NCBI GenBank assembly: GCA_913061245.1
Contig: CAJXTO010000040.1
Location: 1-11,164, forward strand
DNA length: 11,164 bases
From: an uncultured Oceanospirillales bacterium
GTDB lineage: Bacteria > Pseudomonadota > Gammaproteobacteria > Pseudomonadales > Litorivicinaceae
Direction: 5' to 3'
Under the pieces are notes generated by a model that had not been told where the DNA came from, did no database searches, and saw only the letters and a list, made by a program, of their open reading frames with translations. Below are positions 1 to 6,852 of the stretch, in pieces (positions within the stretch are counted from its first letter, which is position 1; every line of letters begins with the position of its first letter). The position numbers were made by a program, and so were the translations under genes.

Positions 1-1041
1 GCACGCGAAGACCGGGGTGCATTGGATTTCGATTCAGTGGAGCCGAAATTTAGTTTCGATGAGAACGGCAAGATCAGTGGTGTTGTCCCTCGCGAGCGTT
101 TGGAAGCGCATAAGCTCATTGAAGAATGTATGTTGGCAGCCAACGTAGCCGCGGCTCGTTGTTTGAAGAAGTTCAAGCTCCCGACTTTGTATCGTATTCA
201 TGAAGGACCAAGTGATGAGCGATTGGCTGCACTTCGGCAGTTCTTGGGTTCGATGGCACTTGGCTTGGGTGGCGGCGAGAAACCAGAGCCATCGGATTAC
301 CAGGCGCTTCTTGAGCAAGCCCATGCGCGTCCAGATTTTCCATTGATTCAAGCGATGATTCTGCGGTCCATGCAACAGGCGAAATACGCGCCTGATCCAG
401 ACATCGGACATTTTGGGTTGTCCTATGATCACTACACCCATTTCACATCGCCGATTCGTCGCTACCCCGATTTAACAGTTCACAGGTTGCTGAAGCGTAT
501 CGTGCAGACAGGCGCTCAGGACGATCCAGGCAAGCTTGTTAGAGATGGTCTTCCAGACATGCAGCGTATGGTTGGTTTGGGTGAACATTGCTCAATGACT
601 GAGCGTCGTGCCGATGAGGCGAGTCGTGATGTTGGGCAGTGGCTGAAATGCCAGTTCATGCGTGAAAAATTAGGTGAAGAGTATCAAGGGACGATCACCG
701 GTGTTGCTGGATTTGGTCTCTTTATTTTGCTTGATGAACTCTTTGTTGAAGGGATGGTTCACGTCACGCAGTTGCCACCTGATTACTGGGTGTTTAGTGA
801 GCAGCAACACACGCTAACCGGTGAGCGAACGCATCAAGTCTTCCGGTTAGCAGACTCTGTCCGGGTCAAAGTTGCGCGTGTTGATTTAGAGGCCCGTCGA
901 ATTGATTTTGCCTTAGCAGGGAATGGCCCTGTTGGACGGCCGCGTAAATCAAGTGTTCGTTCGCGTTTAAAGGAAGGCAACATTCCAGGAAAGGGTAAAC
1001 CTAAAGATCGTTCGAAAAAATCTGGGAAAAAACGCCGATGA
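1..1041 (+). CDS. rnr: Ribonuclease R, C-terminal part (5' end outside window)
   Basis: RNase R is a processive 3'-to-5' exoribonuclease that degrades structured RNA and takes part in rRNA and tmRNA quality control. The reading frame is open from base 1, so the start lies upstream; 346 residues are visible. They cover the end of the RNB catalytic domain, with the family signature HYTHFTSPIRRYPDL at about visible residues 144-158, and the motif HCSMTERRADEA further on. An S1 RNA-binding domain follows at about 225-305 (GTITGVAGFGLFILL, GMVHVTQL). The protein ends in a lysine/arginine-rich tail of about 40 residues, shorter than the long basic tail of E. coli RNase R as I remember it. The HFTSPIRRYPDL motif and the tail distinguish it from RNase II. 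The stop overlaps the rlmB start as ATGA (4 nt), which suggests co-translation. Confidence 0.96.
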   Translation, partial: AREDRGALDFDSVEPKFSFDENGKISGVVPRERLEAHKLIEECMLAANVAAARCLKKFKLPTLYRIHEGPSDERLAALRQFLGSMALGLGGGEKPEPSDYQALLEQAHARPDFPLIQAMILRSMQQAKYAPDPDIGHFGLSYDHYTHFTSPIRRYPDLTVHRLLKRIVQTGAQDDPGKLVRDGLPDMQRMVGLGEHCSMTERRADEASRDVGQWLKCQFMREKLGEEYQGTITGVAGFGLFILLDELFVEGMVHVTQLPPDYWVFSEQQHTLTGERTHQVFRLADSVRVKVARVDLEARRIDFALAGNGPVGRPRKSSVRSRLKEGNIPGKGKPKDRSKKSGKKRR

Positions 1042-1847
1042 GTCAACAAAGGCGCAGACAACCGAAAAAGCAGGAAGCTCCTGGTCAGGTTGCGATTGCT
1101 GGAGTTCATCCGGTTCGCGTTGTGCTTGCCCAAGCGCGCGTGTCTGAAATCTGGATTCGCGATGGCGCAAATGAGCATCGATTGAAAGAGCTAGTGGCAA
1201 TGGCTAAGTCACAAGGTGTTCGTGTGATCGACGTTGCATCGCGTGATTTCGATGATGCTGTTTCAAGTGATACCAATCACCAGGGTGTGATGGCGTTTAC
1301 TAAACCGCGTGAGATGGAACCTGAAAATGCCTTACCGATCATTCTCGATGGGTTAGAAAATCCCCTAGTGTTGGTTCTTGATGGTGTCACTGATCCACAT
1401 AATTTTGGCGCCTGTTTGCGGTCTGCCGAAGCCTTTGGGGCGGCTTGTGTCATTGTCCCGAAAGATAATGCAGCCCCTTTAAATCAGGTCGCACGCAAAA
1501 CATCATCTGGGGCCAGCGAGTTGATTCCAGTGGTCAAGGTCACGAATCTTGCTCGGTGTTTGCGTGGGCTTCAGCAAGATGGCTTTTGGGTTGTTGGTGC
1601 TGCTGGAGAGTCGACAGTTGGCCTCGATGAGGCATCTCATCATGGTCCGATGGCATTGGTGATGGGCTCAGAGGGTGGCGGTTTGCGGCGTCTGACGCGC
1701 GAAGTCTGTGATGCGCTGGTCGCGATTCCGATGTCAGGACATATCGAGAGTTTAAATGTAAGTGTGGCGACTGGCGTGTTGCTGTATGACTTACAAAATC
1801 GACGCGGTGCACTTCAAGTATCGCGTGCTTATGAGGAGCGAGTGTAA
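1038..1847 (+). CDS. rlmB: 23S rRNA (guanosine-2'-O-)-methyltransferase RlmB
   Basis: RlmB is a SpoU/TrmH-family (SPOUT) enzyme that uses S-adenosylmethionine to methylate the ribose of G2251 (E. coli numbering) in the peptidyl-transferase region of 23S rRNA. The 269 residues comprise an L30e-like substrate-binding domain (about 19-95) and a knotted catalytic domain (about 108-255). Motif 1 is DGVTDPHNFGACLRSAE (about 115-131), with N122 and R128; motif 2 is VMGSEGGG (about 208-215), with E212; motif 3 is PMSGHIESLNVSVAT (about 231-245), with S238 and N240. These match E. coli N108, R114, E198, S224 and N226 with a constant shift of 14. That shift comes from a basic N-terminal extension (MSQQRRRQPKK). 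The ATG overlaps the rnr stop by 4 nt, with a GGGA at 1024-1027 as a plausible ribosome binding site. The rnr-rlmB pair is common in gammaproteobacteria. Confidence 0.95.
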   Translation: MSQQRRRQPKKQEAPGQVAIAGVHPVRVVLAQARVSEIWIRDGANEHRLKELVAMAKSQGVRVIDVASRDFDDAVSSDTNHQGVMAFTKPREMEPENALPIILDGLENPLVLVLDGVTDPHNFGACLRSAEAFGAACVIVPKDNAAPLNQVARKTSSGASELIPVVKVTNLARCLRGLQQDGFWVVGAAGESTVGLDEASHHGPMALVMGSEGGGLRRLTREVCDALVAIPMSGHIESLNVSVATGVLLYDLQNRRGALQVSRAYEERV

Positions 1848-2299
1848 TGCGCTGTCCCTTTTGCCAAGCCTTAGATACGAAGGTGATTGATTCAAGACTG
1901 CATGCCGAGGGTTCACAAATCAGACGCCGCCGTGTGTGTCCTGACTGTGATCAGCGATTCTCAACGTATGAGAGTGCAGAACTTGTGATGCCTCGAATTG
2001 TGAAGAGTAACGGACAACGCGAAAACTTTGATGAAGACAAATTACGTCGAGGTCTGACGCGCGCGCTCGAGAAGCGCCCAGTGAGTACAGTGCAAATTGA
2101 TGCGTGCATCCAACGGATTAAACGCGCACTGCAGTCAGAATCAGATAAAGAGATTGAATCGCGTCGTATCGGTGATCACGTCATGCGTGAATTGAAAGCG
2201 CTCGATCAGGTCGCTTATGTTCGCTTTGCTTCAGTGTATCGAAGCTTTGGGGATGTCACTGAATTCATCGGTGAGATTGAGAAGTTATCGGATGACTGA
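1847..2299 (+). CDS. nrdR: Transcriptional repressor NrdR
   Basis: NrdR is the nucleotide-sensing repressor of ribonucleotide reductase operons; it binds paired NrdR boxes upstream of nrd genes. At 150 residues it is the usual family length. An N-terminal zinc ribbon is formed by C3, C6, C31 and C34 (MRCPFCQ and CPDCDQRFSTYE), with the basic run RRRR between them. An ATP-cone domain follows at about 49-139 (VKSNGQRENFDEDKLRRGL). The start codon shares one base with the rlmB stop (TAATG). A strong GAGGAG ribosome binding site at 1833-1838 lies 8 nt upstream, inside rlmB. Adjacency to ribD is conserved across proteobacteria; adjacency to rlmB is less expected, as I recall rpsF following rlmB in E. 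coli and pseudomonads. I saw no NrdR box in this window. Confidence 0.96.
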   Translation: MRCPFCQALDTKVIDSRLHAEGSQIRRRRVCPDCDQRFSTYESAELVMPRIVKSNGQRENFDEDKLRRGLTRALEKRPVSTVQIDACIQRIKRALQSESDKEIESRRIGDHVMRELKALDQVAYVRFASVYRSFGDVTEFIGEIEKLSDD

Positions 2300-3416
2300 G
2301 TTCTCAGATCTCGAACGTTTGGCCATGCGCCGTGCGTTGTTGATTGCGACACAGGGTCTTTATTCCACAGGTGAAAACCCTCGTGTTGGTGCGTGCTTTA
2401 TCCGTGATGATGAGATTATTTCTGAAGGGTTTCACAAGGCGCCTGGATTACCGCATGCTGAAATTGAAGCAATTCGGGCAGCTGGCTCATCAACACTTCA
2501 TGGATCGACCTGTGTTGTGACTTTAGAGCCCTGTTCGCATGTCGGTAAGACGGGGCCATGCGCGGATGCGCTGATTGATGCAGGTGTTCGCCGTGTCGTC
2601 GTCGCGATGGTTGATCCCAATCCGCTCGTTGCCGGGCAGGGTATTCAGAAGCTTCAAGATGCGGGAATCGATGTTGCTGTTGGTTTGTATGCGCGAGAGG
2701 CTGAGCAATTAAACCCAGGTTTCGTTTCACGGATGACTCGATCACTTCCATTTATTTGGGTGAAGTCGGCTTCCAGCATCGATGGCAAGATTGCGATGGC
2801 TGATGGCGAGTCGCAATGGATTACAGGTCCTGAAGCGCGGAAAGATGTGCAGCGTTTGCGTGGAAGGTGCCAAGCCATCGTGACTGGGGTGGACACGGTA
2901 CTGGTTGATAATCCGAGGATGACGGTTCGTTACCAAGAAGCGGGGATCGAAGTCCCAGAAGGGCTTCATGTTGCTCAGCCTTTACGAGTCATTCTTGATA
3001 CGCGAGGGCGCCTTCCTGAAACAGGGGCATTATTTGACGAAGAGGGCCCAATTTTATGGATTACTGGACGTTCTATCGACCATCCGCAATTGCGTTGTGG
3101 TCGAATCGAGCAATGGGTCGCACCGCTTACCAATGACCGAGTTGATCTACGTGCTGTGATGTCTGAGCTCGCCAATCGATCGATCAATGAAGTGTTGGTT
3201 GAGTCAGGTCCTCGATTAATTGGTCAGTGTATTTCTGAAGGTCTCGTGGATCAGGGTGTTCTCTATCTTGCGCCAAAACTCCTTGGGCAGGCCGCGCGAT
3301 CCCTGTATGATGTCGCCCCCGCACAACTGGCTGATGCGCCAGAGATTTTTATTCGGGAGATCCGAGAAGTGGGTGAGGATCTTCGACTGGATTGGACACT
3401 AAGGACGCACGCTTAA
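2292..3416 (+). CDS. ribD: Bifunctional riboflavin biosynthesis protein RibD (deaminase/reductase)
   Basis: RibD carries out the second and third steps of the GTP branch of riboflavin synthesis: deamination of the pyrimidine made by GTP cyclohydrolase II, then NADPH-dependent reduction of the ribosyl side chain. From the chosen ATG it has 374 residues, close to E. coli RibD (367). The N-terminal cytidine-deaminase-like domain (about 1-145) carries the zinc site H55-A-E57 and PCSHVGKTGPC, with C81 and C90. The C-terminal reductase domain (about 152-370) shows VKSASSIDGKIA, WITGPEAR, DNPRMTVR and LVESGPRL. The frame is open further upstream to 2217, but that would place 25 non-homologous residues over nrdR. 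The ATG at 2292 overlaps the nrdR stop by 8 nt and has GAGAAG 7 nt upstream. No leader or FMN riboswitch can fit before it. Confidence 0.95.
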   Translation: MTEFSDLERLAMRRALLIATQGLYSTGENPRVGACFIRDDEIISEGFHKAPGLPHAEIEAIRAAGSSTLHGSTCVVTLEPCSHVGKTGPCADALIDAGVRRVVVAMVDPNPLVAGQGIQKLQDAGIDVAVGLYAREAEQLNPGFVSRMTRSLPFIWVKSASSIDGKIAMADGESQWITGPEARKDVQRLRGRCQAIVTGVDTVLVDNPRMTVRYQEAGIEVPEGLHVAQPLRVILDTRGRLPETGALFDEEGPILWITGRSIDHPQLRCGRIEQWVAPLTNDRVDLRAVMSELANRSINEVLVESGPRLIGQCISEGLVDQGVLYLAPKLLGQAARSLYDVAPAQLADAPEIFIREIREVGEDLRLDWTLRTHA

Positions 3417-3417
3417 T

Positions 3418-4524
3418 ATGGCTTTGGCATCTGTCGAGACCTTAATTGCAGATATCCGTGCTGGGAAGATGGTCATCCTGATGGATGACGAAGATCGCGA
3501 AAATGAGGGTGATCTGGTTCTGGCTGGTGCGCATTGTACGCCTGAGCACATTAACTTCATGGCACGTCATGCGCGCGGTTTGATTTGTCTGACGCTGACA
3601 GAATCACGCTGTAAACAGCTTGGTCTCCCACCCATGGTGGTCGAGAACACTGAGCGACATAAGACAGCCTTTACTGTGAGTATTGAGGCAGCTGAAGGCG
3701 TTACGACCGGTATCAGCGCGGCGGATCGAGCGCGGACCGTGCAAGCGGCCGTTGCAGCCAATGCAAAACCAACGGATCTGGTGCAACCAGGACATATCTT
3801 CCCTGTGCAGGCGCGCCCTGGTGGCGTACTAATGCGTGCCGGTCACACTGAGGCAGGCTGTGATTTGGCTCGTCTTGCAGGTCTTGAGCCTGCGGCTGTG
3901 ATTTGCGAAATCATGAATGATGACGGTTCCATGGCTCGTCGTCCGGAATTGGAAGCTTTTGCCGAGCAGCATGGGATTTCCATTGGAACGATTGCTGATC
4001 TGATTCAGTATCGGGCAACCACAGAGACCACTATCGAAATGGTACGCGAAGAGGCGATCGAAACAGAATTCGGGCCTTTCCGTTTGCAGATGTTCCAAGA
4101 TCAGATTCTAGGTGGGACGCATGTGTGTCTCATTAAAGGTGAGCCGACGCCTGATCGTCCGTGTTTGGTTCGGGTGCATGTACCTGACACGCTTCGAGAT
4201 CTGGTCCAAGTGTCTTGGCAGGGACGTGGGAGTTGGCCATTGCCTCAGGCACTTAAGATGGTGGCTGAGGCTGGTGAAGGTGTTGTCGTGATTTTGGAGA
4301 ATCGCGGCGATGAACCGATTGAAGAAAGACTGGCTCAATACGTTGGTGATACCTTGCCGAAGCCTGGTACACGACTCGTACCATACCTGACTGTTGGGAC
4401 GGGTTCGCAAATCTTAAAACACGCGAATGTTGGTAAAATGCGTCTGTTATCGACGCCAATGAAATTCAGCGCAATCTCAGGGTTTGATCTCGAGGTTGTG
4501 GAATATGTGGAATACGAGGGGTAA
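3418..4524 (+). CDS. ribBA: 3,4-dihydroxy-2-butanone-4-phosphate synthase fused to degenerate GTP cyclohydrolase II domain (RibBX-like)
   Basis: The N-terminal half (about 1-200 of 368) is a DHBP synthase, which converts ribulose 5-phosphate to the four-carbon unit used by lumazine synthase. It has the acidic active-site loop DDEDRENEGD (23-32), TTGISAADRA (96-105), PGHIFPV and RAGHTEA (140-146). The C-terminal half (about 207-368) follows the GTP cyclohydrolase II fold but lacks its chemistry. Where the active enzyme has RVHSECLTGD and RCDCG, this protein has RVHVPDTLRD (252-261) and no zinc cysteines. The RQEGRGIGL motif is replaced by LENRGDEPIEER (293-304). The final GSQILKHANVGKMRLL is retained, so the domain is folded-looking and intact rather than frameshifted. 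Proteins of this form are known in proteobacteria as RibBX. The start is 1 nt after ribD; AAGGA at 3401-3405 is 12 nt upstream. The product is often annotated RibBA; the RibB activity is the secure part. Confidence 0.93.
   Translation: MALASVETLIADIRAGKMVILMDDEDRENEGDLVLAGAHCTPEHINFMARHARGLICLTLTESRCKQLGLPPMVVENTERHKTAFTVSIEAAEGVTTGISAADRARTVQAAVAANAKPTDLVQPGHIFPVQARPGGVLMRAGHTEAGCDLARLAGLEPAAVICEIMNDDGSMARRPELEAFAEQHGISIGTIADLIQYRATTETTIEMVREEAIETEFGPFRLQMFQDQILGGTHVCLIKGEPTPDRPCLVRVHVPDTLRDLVQVSWQGRGSWPLPQALKMVAEAGEGVVVILENRGDEPIEERLAQYVGDTLPKPGTRLVPYLTVGTGSQILKHANVGKMRLLSTPMKFSAISGFDLEVVEYVEYEG
4516..4521 (+). promoter_or_regulatory. Ribosome binding site that fixes the ribH start
   Basis: The sequence GAGGGG ends 7 nt before the ATG at 4529. 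It lies in the last codons of ribBA. It favours the start at 4529 over the upstream ATG at 4484, which has no homology support, and over the ATG at 4535, which would be 13 nt away. Confidence 0.7.
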
Positions 4525-4528
4525 ACCC

Positions 4529-4996
4529 ATGCAAATGATTGAAGGACAATACACAAACGCTGACGGCCGCTATGCCATTGTAGTGGGACGTTTTAACCAG
4601 TTTGTTGTTGATTCGCTGGTTGAGGGTGCTGTCGATGCGCTCGTTCGTCACGGCGTGGATGAAGACAACATCACAGTGGTGCGCGTTCCTGGCGCCTATG
4701 AGATCCCATTGGCCGCTCAGGCGGTCGCTGAAAAAGGTGATGTCGATGCAATCATTGCATTGGGTGCTGTGATCCGCGGTTCAACACCACACTTTGATTA
4801 TGTCGCAGGTGAATCAGCCAGTGGATTGAACAAAGTGCAGATGGATACGGGTGTTCCTTGTACATTTGGTGTTTTGACTGTCGATACCATTGAGCAAGCA
4901 ATTGAGCGCGCTGGCACCAAGGCTGGCAACAAAGGTGCTGAAGCGGCTTTGGTAGCGATCGAGATGGTGTCTGTTCTGAGACAAATCAGTGAGTGA
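4529..4996 (+). CDS. ribH: 6,7-dimethyl-8-ribityllumazine synthase (RibH)
   Basis: Lumazine synthase condenses the RibD-derived pyrimidine with the RibB product to form 6,7-dimethyl-8-ribityllumazine, the penultimate step to riboflavin; the family forms pentamers or 60-subunit capsids. The protein has 155 residues, the same size class as E. coli RibH (156). Family motifs are visible: VVGRFNQF (18-25), VRVPGAYEIPLA (51-62), GAVIRGSTPHFDYVA with the catalytic histidine H88, FGVLTVDTIEQA and ERAGTKAGNKGAEAA. Alignment with the E. coli N-terminus (MNIIEA versus MQMIEG) and a good ribosome binding site place the start at 4529, 4 nt after ribBA. Its product needs riboflavin synthase (RibE), which is not encoded in this window. 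Confidence 0.96.
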   Translation: MQMIEGQYTNADGRYAIVVGRFNQFVVDSLVEGAVDALVRHGVDEDNITVVRVPGAYEIPLAAQAVAEKGDVDAIIALGAVIRGSTPHFDYVAGESASGLNKVQMDTGVPCTFGVLTVDTIEQAIERAGTKAGNKGAEAALVAIEMVSVLRQISE

Positions 4997-5459
4997 AGTC
5001 TCTCCAGTTCAGCCGACAGCATCACAGCGCCATCGAGCGCGTGAAGCTGTCATTCAAGCGCTCTACCAATGGGAGCTGTCTGGGTATCCGATGACTCAGG
5101 TTGCTGCCATGTTTCGTGCAGATAACGATTTAAAGCGTGCCGATATTACGTTTTTCCATGATGCACTGACCGCGATTGATACGACACACCAAGATTTAGT
5201 GGATTTGTTGAAGCCGCATCTGTCTCGAGAGTTTTCTGAACTCACTCCAATCGAACGAAATATCTTGTTGTTAGGCGCTTATGAGCTGTCCGCGCGGATC
5301 GATATCCCTTTTAAAGTTGTGATTTCTGAGGCTGTTGCGTTAAGTAAAAAGTTCGGCGCCACAGACGGTCACAAGTTCGTGAACGGCGTGCTTGATCAAA
5401 TCGCTTCCGACGCGCGTGCAATTGAGGTTCAGGCTCTCGGGTCTCGTGAACGAGTTTGA
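4989..5459 (+). CDS. nusB: Transcription antitermination factor NusB
   Basis: NusB binds boxA RNA with S10 (NusE) and assembles the antitermination complex on rRNA operons. The 156 residues form the all-helical NusB fold: RHRAREAVIQALY (14-26) carries the arginine-rich N-terminal helix, LTPIERNILLLGAYEL follows, and the signature KKFGATDGHKFVNGVLD ends at about 136. It is about 17 residues longer than E. coli NusB (139), with extra residues at both ends. The start is GTG, overlapping the end of ribH by 8 nt; the next in-frame ATG falls at residue 35, inside the fold, and can be excluded. The ribosome binding site is weak (GAG about 8 nt upstream), so translation may depend on coupling to ribH. 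The ribH-nusB pairing is widely conserved. Confidence 0.95.
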   Translation: MSEVSPVQPTASQRHRAREAVIQALYQWELSGYPMTQVAAMFRADNDLKRADITFFHDALTAIDTTHQDLVDLLKPHLSREFSELTPIERNILLLGAYELSARIDIPFKVVISEAVALSKKFGATDGHKFVNGVLDQIASDARAIEVQALGSRERV

Positions 5460-6375
5460 GCTGATTCGAACTTATTTTCAGAGGGATCCGCTCGATCCTT
5501 CTGTCATTCTCGGCAATGGCGATGATGCAGCTGTTGTGTCTCAGCACAGTGATTTTGAAACGGTGCTCTCAGTCGACTCAGTGATTGCTGGTCGTCATGT
5601 TCCAGAAATGTGTCCTCCTGATGGATTTGCAGCACGGCTTCTGGGTCGTGGATTGAGTGATCTGGCCGCCATGGGTGCTGAGCCTCAATATGTGCTTTTA
5701 TCACTGACATTGCCCAGCCTAGAGCCTGGTTGGGTGGATCACTTTGCCAATCGATTTCACCAATTATGCGTTCGTTTTGGTGTGGATTTGATTGGTGGAG
5801 ATACCACCAAAGGGCCTCTCAGTGCACATATCACCGTCATCGGTCGTGTTCCTAAAGGATCAGCGGTTACACGATCTGGATTGAAGGCAGGCGATGATCT
5901 CTGGCTATTCGGACCGGACTTAGGTGGCGCTCGTGCGTATTTAGATGTGTTGGATGGGCAGGAGTCCGATCATGAGCTCTGGGCAGAGCGCTATTGGAGA
6001 CCTGAGCCACAGTTGGGTGCAGGTGTATCCTTGCGCGGGACGGCAAGCGCGATGATCGATATTTCAGATGGCTTATGTCAGGACTTATCGCATGTGCTGG
6101 ATCAAGCTGTTGGTTCGGCAAGCGTGAAACTACAGTCCAAGTTTATTCCGCTGTGTGAAGATTTGGTGGAACGTTTTGGGCAGGAGCGGGCCATGGAATA
6201 TGCGCTAACAGGGGGTGATGATTATTGTCTTTTGGCCTCCATTCCAGCGGGGCTCAAAGTTCCCGAAGGCGGTCGCCGCATTGGAATGGTTGTGAAAGGC
6301 GAATCCGAACGGATCTTGTTGGATGGGAAACCACTTCCTGACTCATGGCAACTTGGATGGGATCACGGCCGATGA
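5446..6375 (+). CDS. thiL: Thiamine-monophosphate kinase ThiL
   Basis: ThiL phosphorylates thiamine monophosphate with ATP to make thiamine diphosphate, the active cofactor; Dxs, encoded on the opposite strand, is one user. From GTG at 5446 the protein has 309 residues (E. coli about 325). PurM-like motifs with metal- and nucleotide-binding aspartates are present in order: GNGDDAAVV (23-31), SVDSVIAGRH (42-51), SDLAAMGA (71-78), GGDTTKGP (117-124), DISDGL (205-210) and TGGDDYCLL (255-263). The chosen start begins VNEFELIRTYF, matching the family N-terminus (GEFSLIARYF in E. coli), and overlaps nusB by 14 nt. A TTG at 5392 would add 18 residues without homology. I see no good ribosome binding site for either, so the exact start is less certain than the identity. 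Confidence 0.93.
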   Translation: MNEFELIRTYFQRDPLDPSVILGNGDDAAVVSQHSDFETVLSVDSVIAGRHVPEMCPPDGFAARLLGRGLSDLAAMGAEPQYVLLSLTLPSLEPGWVDHFANRFHQLCVRFGVDLIGGDTTKGPLSAHITVIGRVPKGSAVTRSGLKAGDDLWLFGPDLGGARAYLDVLDGQESDHELWAERYWRPEPQLGAGVSLRGTASAMIDISDGLCQDLSHVLDQAVGSASVKLQSKFIPLCEDLVERFGQERAMEYALTGGDDYCLLASIPAGLKVPEGGRRIGMVVKGESERILLDGKPLPDSWQLGWDHGR

Positions 6376-6848
6376 ATCAACTCAAATTTTGGATTGCTGT
6401 GGGTCTTGGTAGTGGTCTGTCGCCGAAGGCACCGGGGACCACAGGCACATTGGGCGTTCTTCCATTACTTGTACTCGTTTGGGATGCATCCTTTGCGGTG
6501 TGGGCTAGTGGATTTGCTGTTCTTTGTGCGCTATCGATCTGGAGTATTCCTGAAGCTGGACGCAGGCTTGGTGAGCCAGATCATGGGCAAATTGTGATCG
6601 ATGAGTGGGCTGGCATGTGGTTGGCTGCTTATGGTCTCAATACCTTTACTCAATTCTCTGTATGGATTGGTCTTTTAATCGGTTTTGTTGGGTTTCGCGT
6701 TTTCGATATTGCAAAGCCTTTGCTCGTATCGTGGTGCGAGCGGAAGATCCCAGGCGCCTGGGGTGTCTTGATGGATGATGTTGCAGCCGGCGGATATGTT
6801 CTTATTCTTGCGCTGGTCTTTGGTATGCTTAGCGGCCACTCAGGATAA
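6372..6848 (+). CDS. pgpA: Phosphatidylglycerophosphatase A
   Basis: PgpA is an inner-membrane phosphatase that removes phosphate from phosphatidylglycerophosphate to give phosphatidylglycerol. The 158 residues carry the family motifs GLGSGLSPKAPGTTGTL (11-27), VIDEWAGMW (75-83), RVFDIAKP (109-116) and LMDDVAAG (133-140); the acidic residues in the second and fourth are the likely metal and catalytic ligands. Hydrophobic stretches at about 26-52, 92-108 and 139-153 fit a multi-pass membrane protein. The ATG at 6372 overlaps the thiL stop (ATGA, 4 nt) and has GGGA 9 nt upstream. ATGs at 6345 and 6357 are also open but add residues without clear homology. The thiL-pgpA pair is conserved in gammaproteobacteria. 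Confidence 0.94.
   Translation: MNQLKFWIAVGLGSGLSPKAPGTTGTLGVLPLLVLVWDASFAVWASGFAVLCALSIWSIPEAGRRLGEPDHGQIVIDEWAGMWLAAYGLNTFTQFSVWIGLLIGFVGFRVFDIAKPLLVSWCERKIPGAWGVLMDDVAAGGYVLILALVFGMLSGHSG
6842..6845 (+). promoter_or_regulatory. Ribosome binding site that fixes the ribA start
   Basis: AGGA lies 7 nt before the ATG at 6853 and overlaps the last codons of pgpA. It supports 6853 over the upstream in-frame ATGs near 6775, which would read through the pgpA 3' end with a non-homologous leader. Confidence 0.6.
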
Positions 6849-6852
6849 GACC

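Noticed and set aside
22..24. TTG at 22 as the start of the first gene
   Set aside because: The frame is open to base 1 and the upstream codons (AREDRGA) match RNase R, so the gene is simply cut by the window edge.
2217..2291. Upstream extension of ribD over the nrdR 3' end
   Set aside because: The 25 extra residues have no RibD homology; ATG 2292 has a ribosome binding site and gives the normal length.
3300..3417. Possible FMN riboswitch before ribBA or ribD
   Set aside because: There is no untranslated leader (1-nt gap before ribBA, 8-nt overlap before ribD), and the upstream bases are conserved coding sequence.
4036..4524. RibBA C-terminal half as a pseudogene or frameshifted domain
   Set aside because: The frame is uninterrupted, the fold-specific ends are conserved and the length is normal; only the active-site motifs are altered, as in RibBX proteins.
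5392..5445. TTG start for thiL at 5392
   Set aside because: The extra residues have no ThiL homology and only translate nusB in another frame; GTG 5446 matches the family N-terminus.
6775..6852. Upstream start for ribA inside pgpA
   Set aside because: It adds a non-homologous leader; ATG 6853 aligns with E. coli RibA and has AGGA 7 nt upstream.
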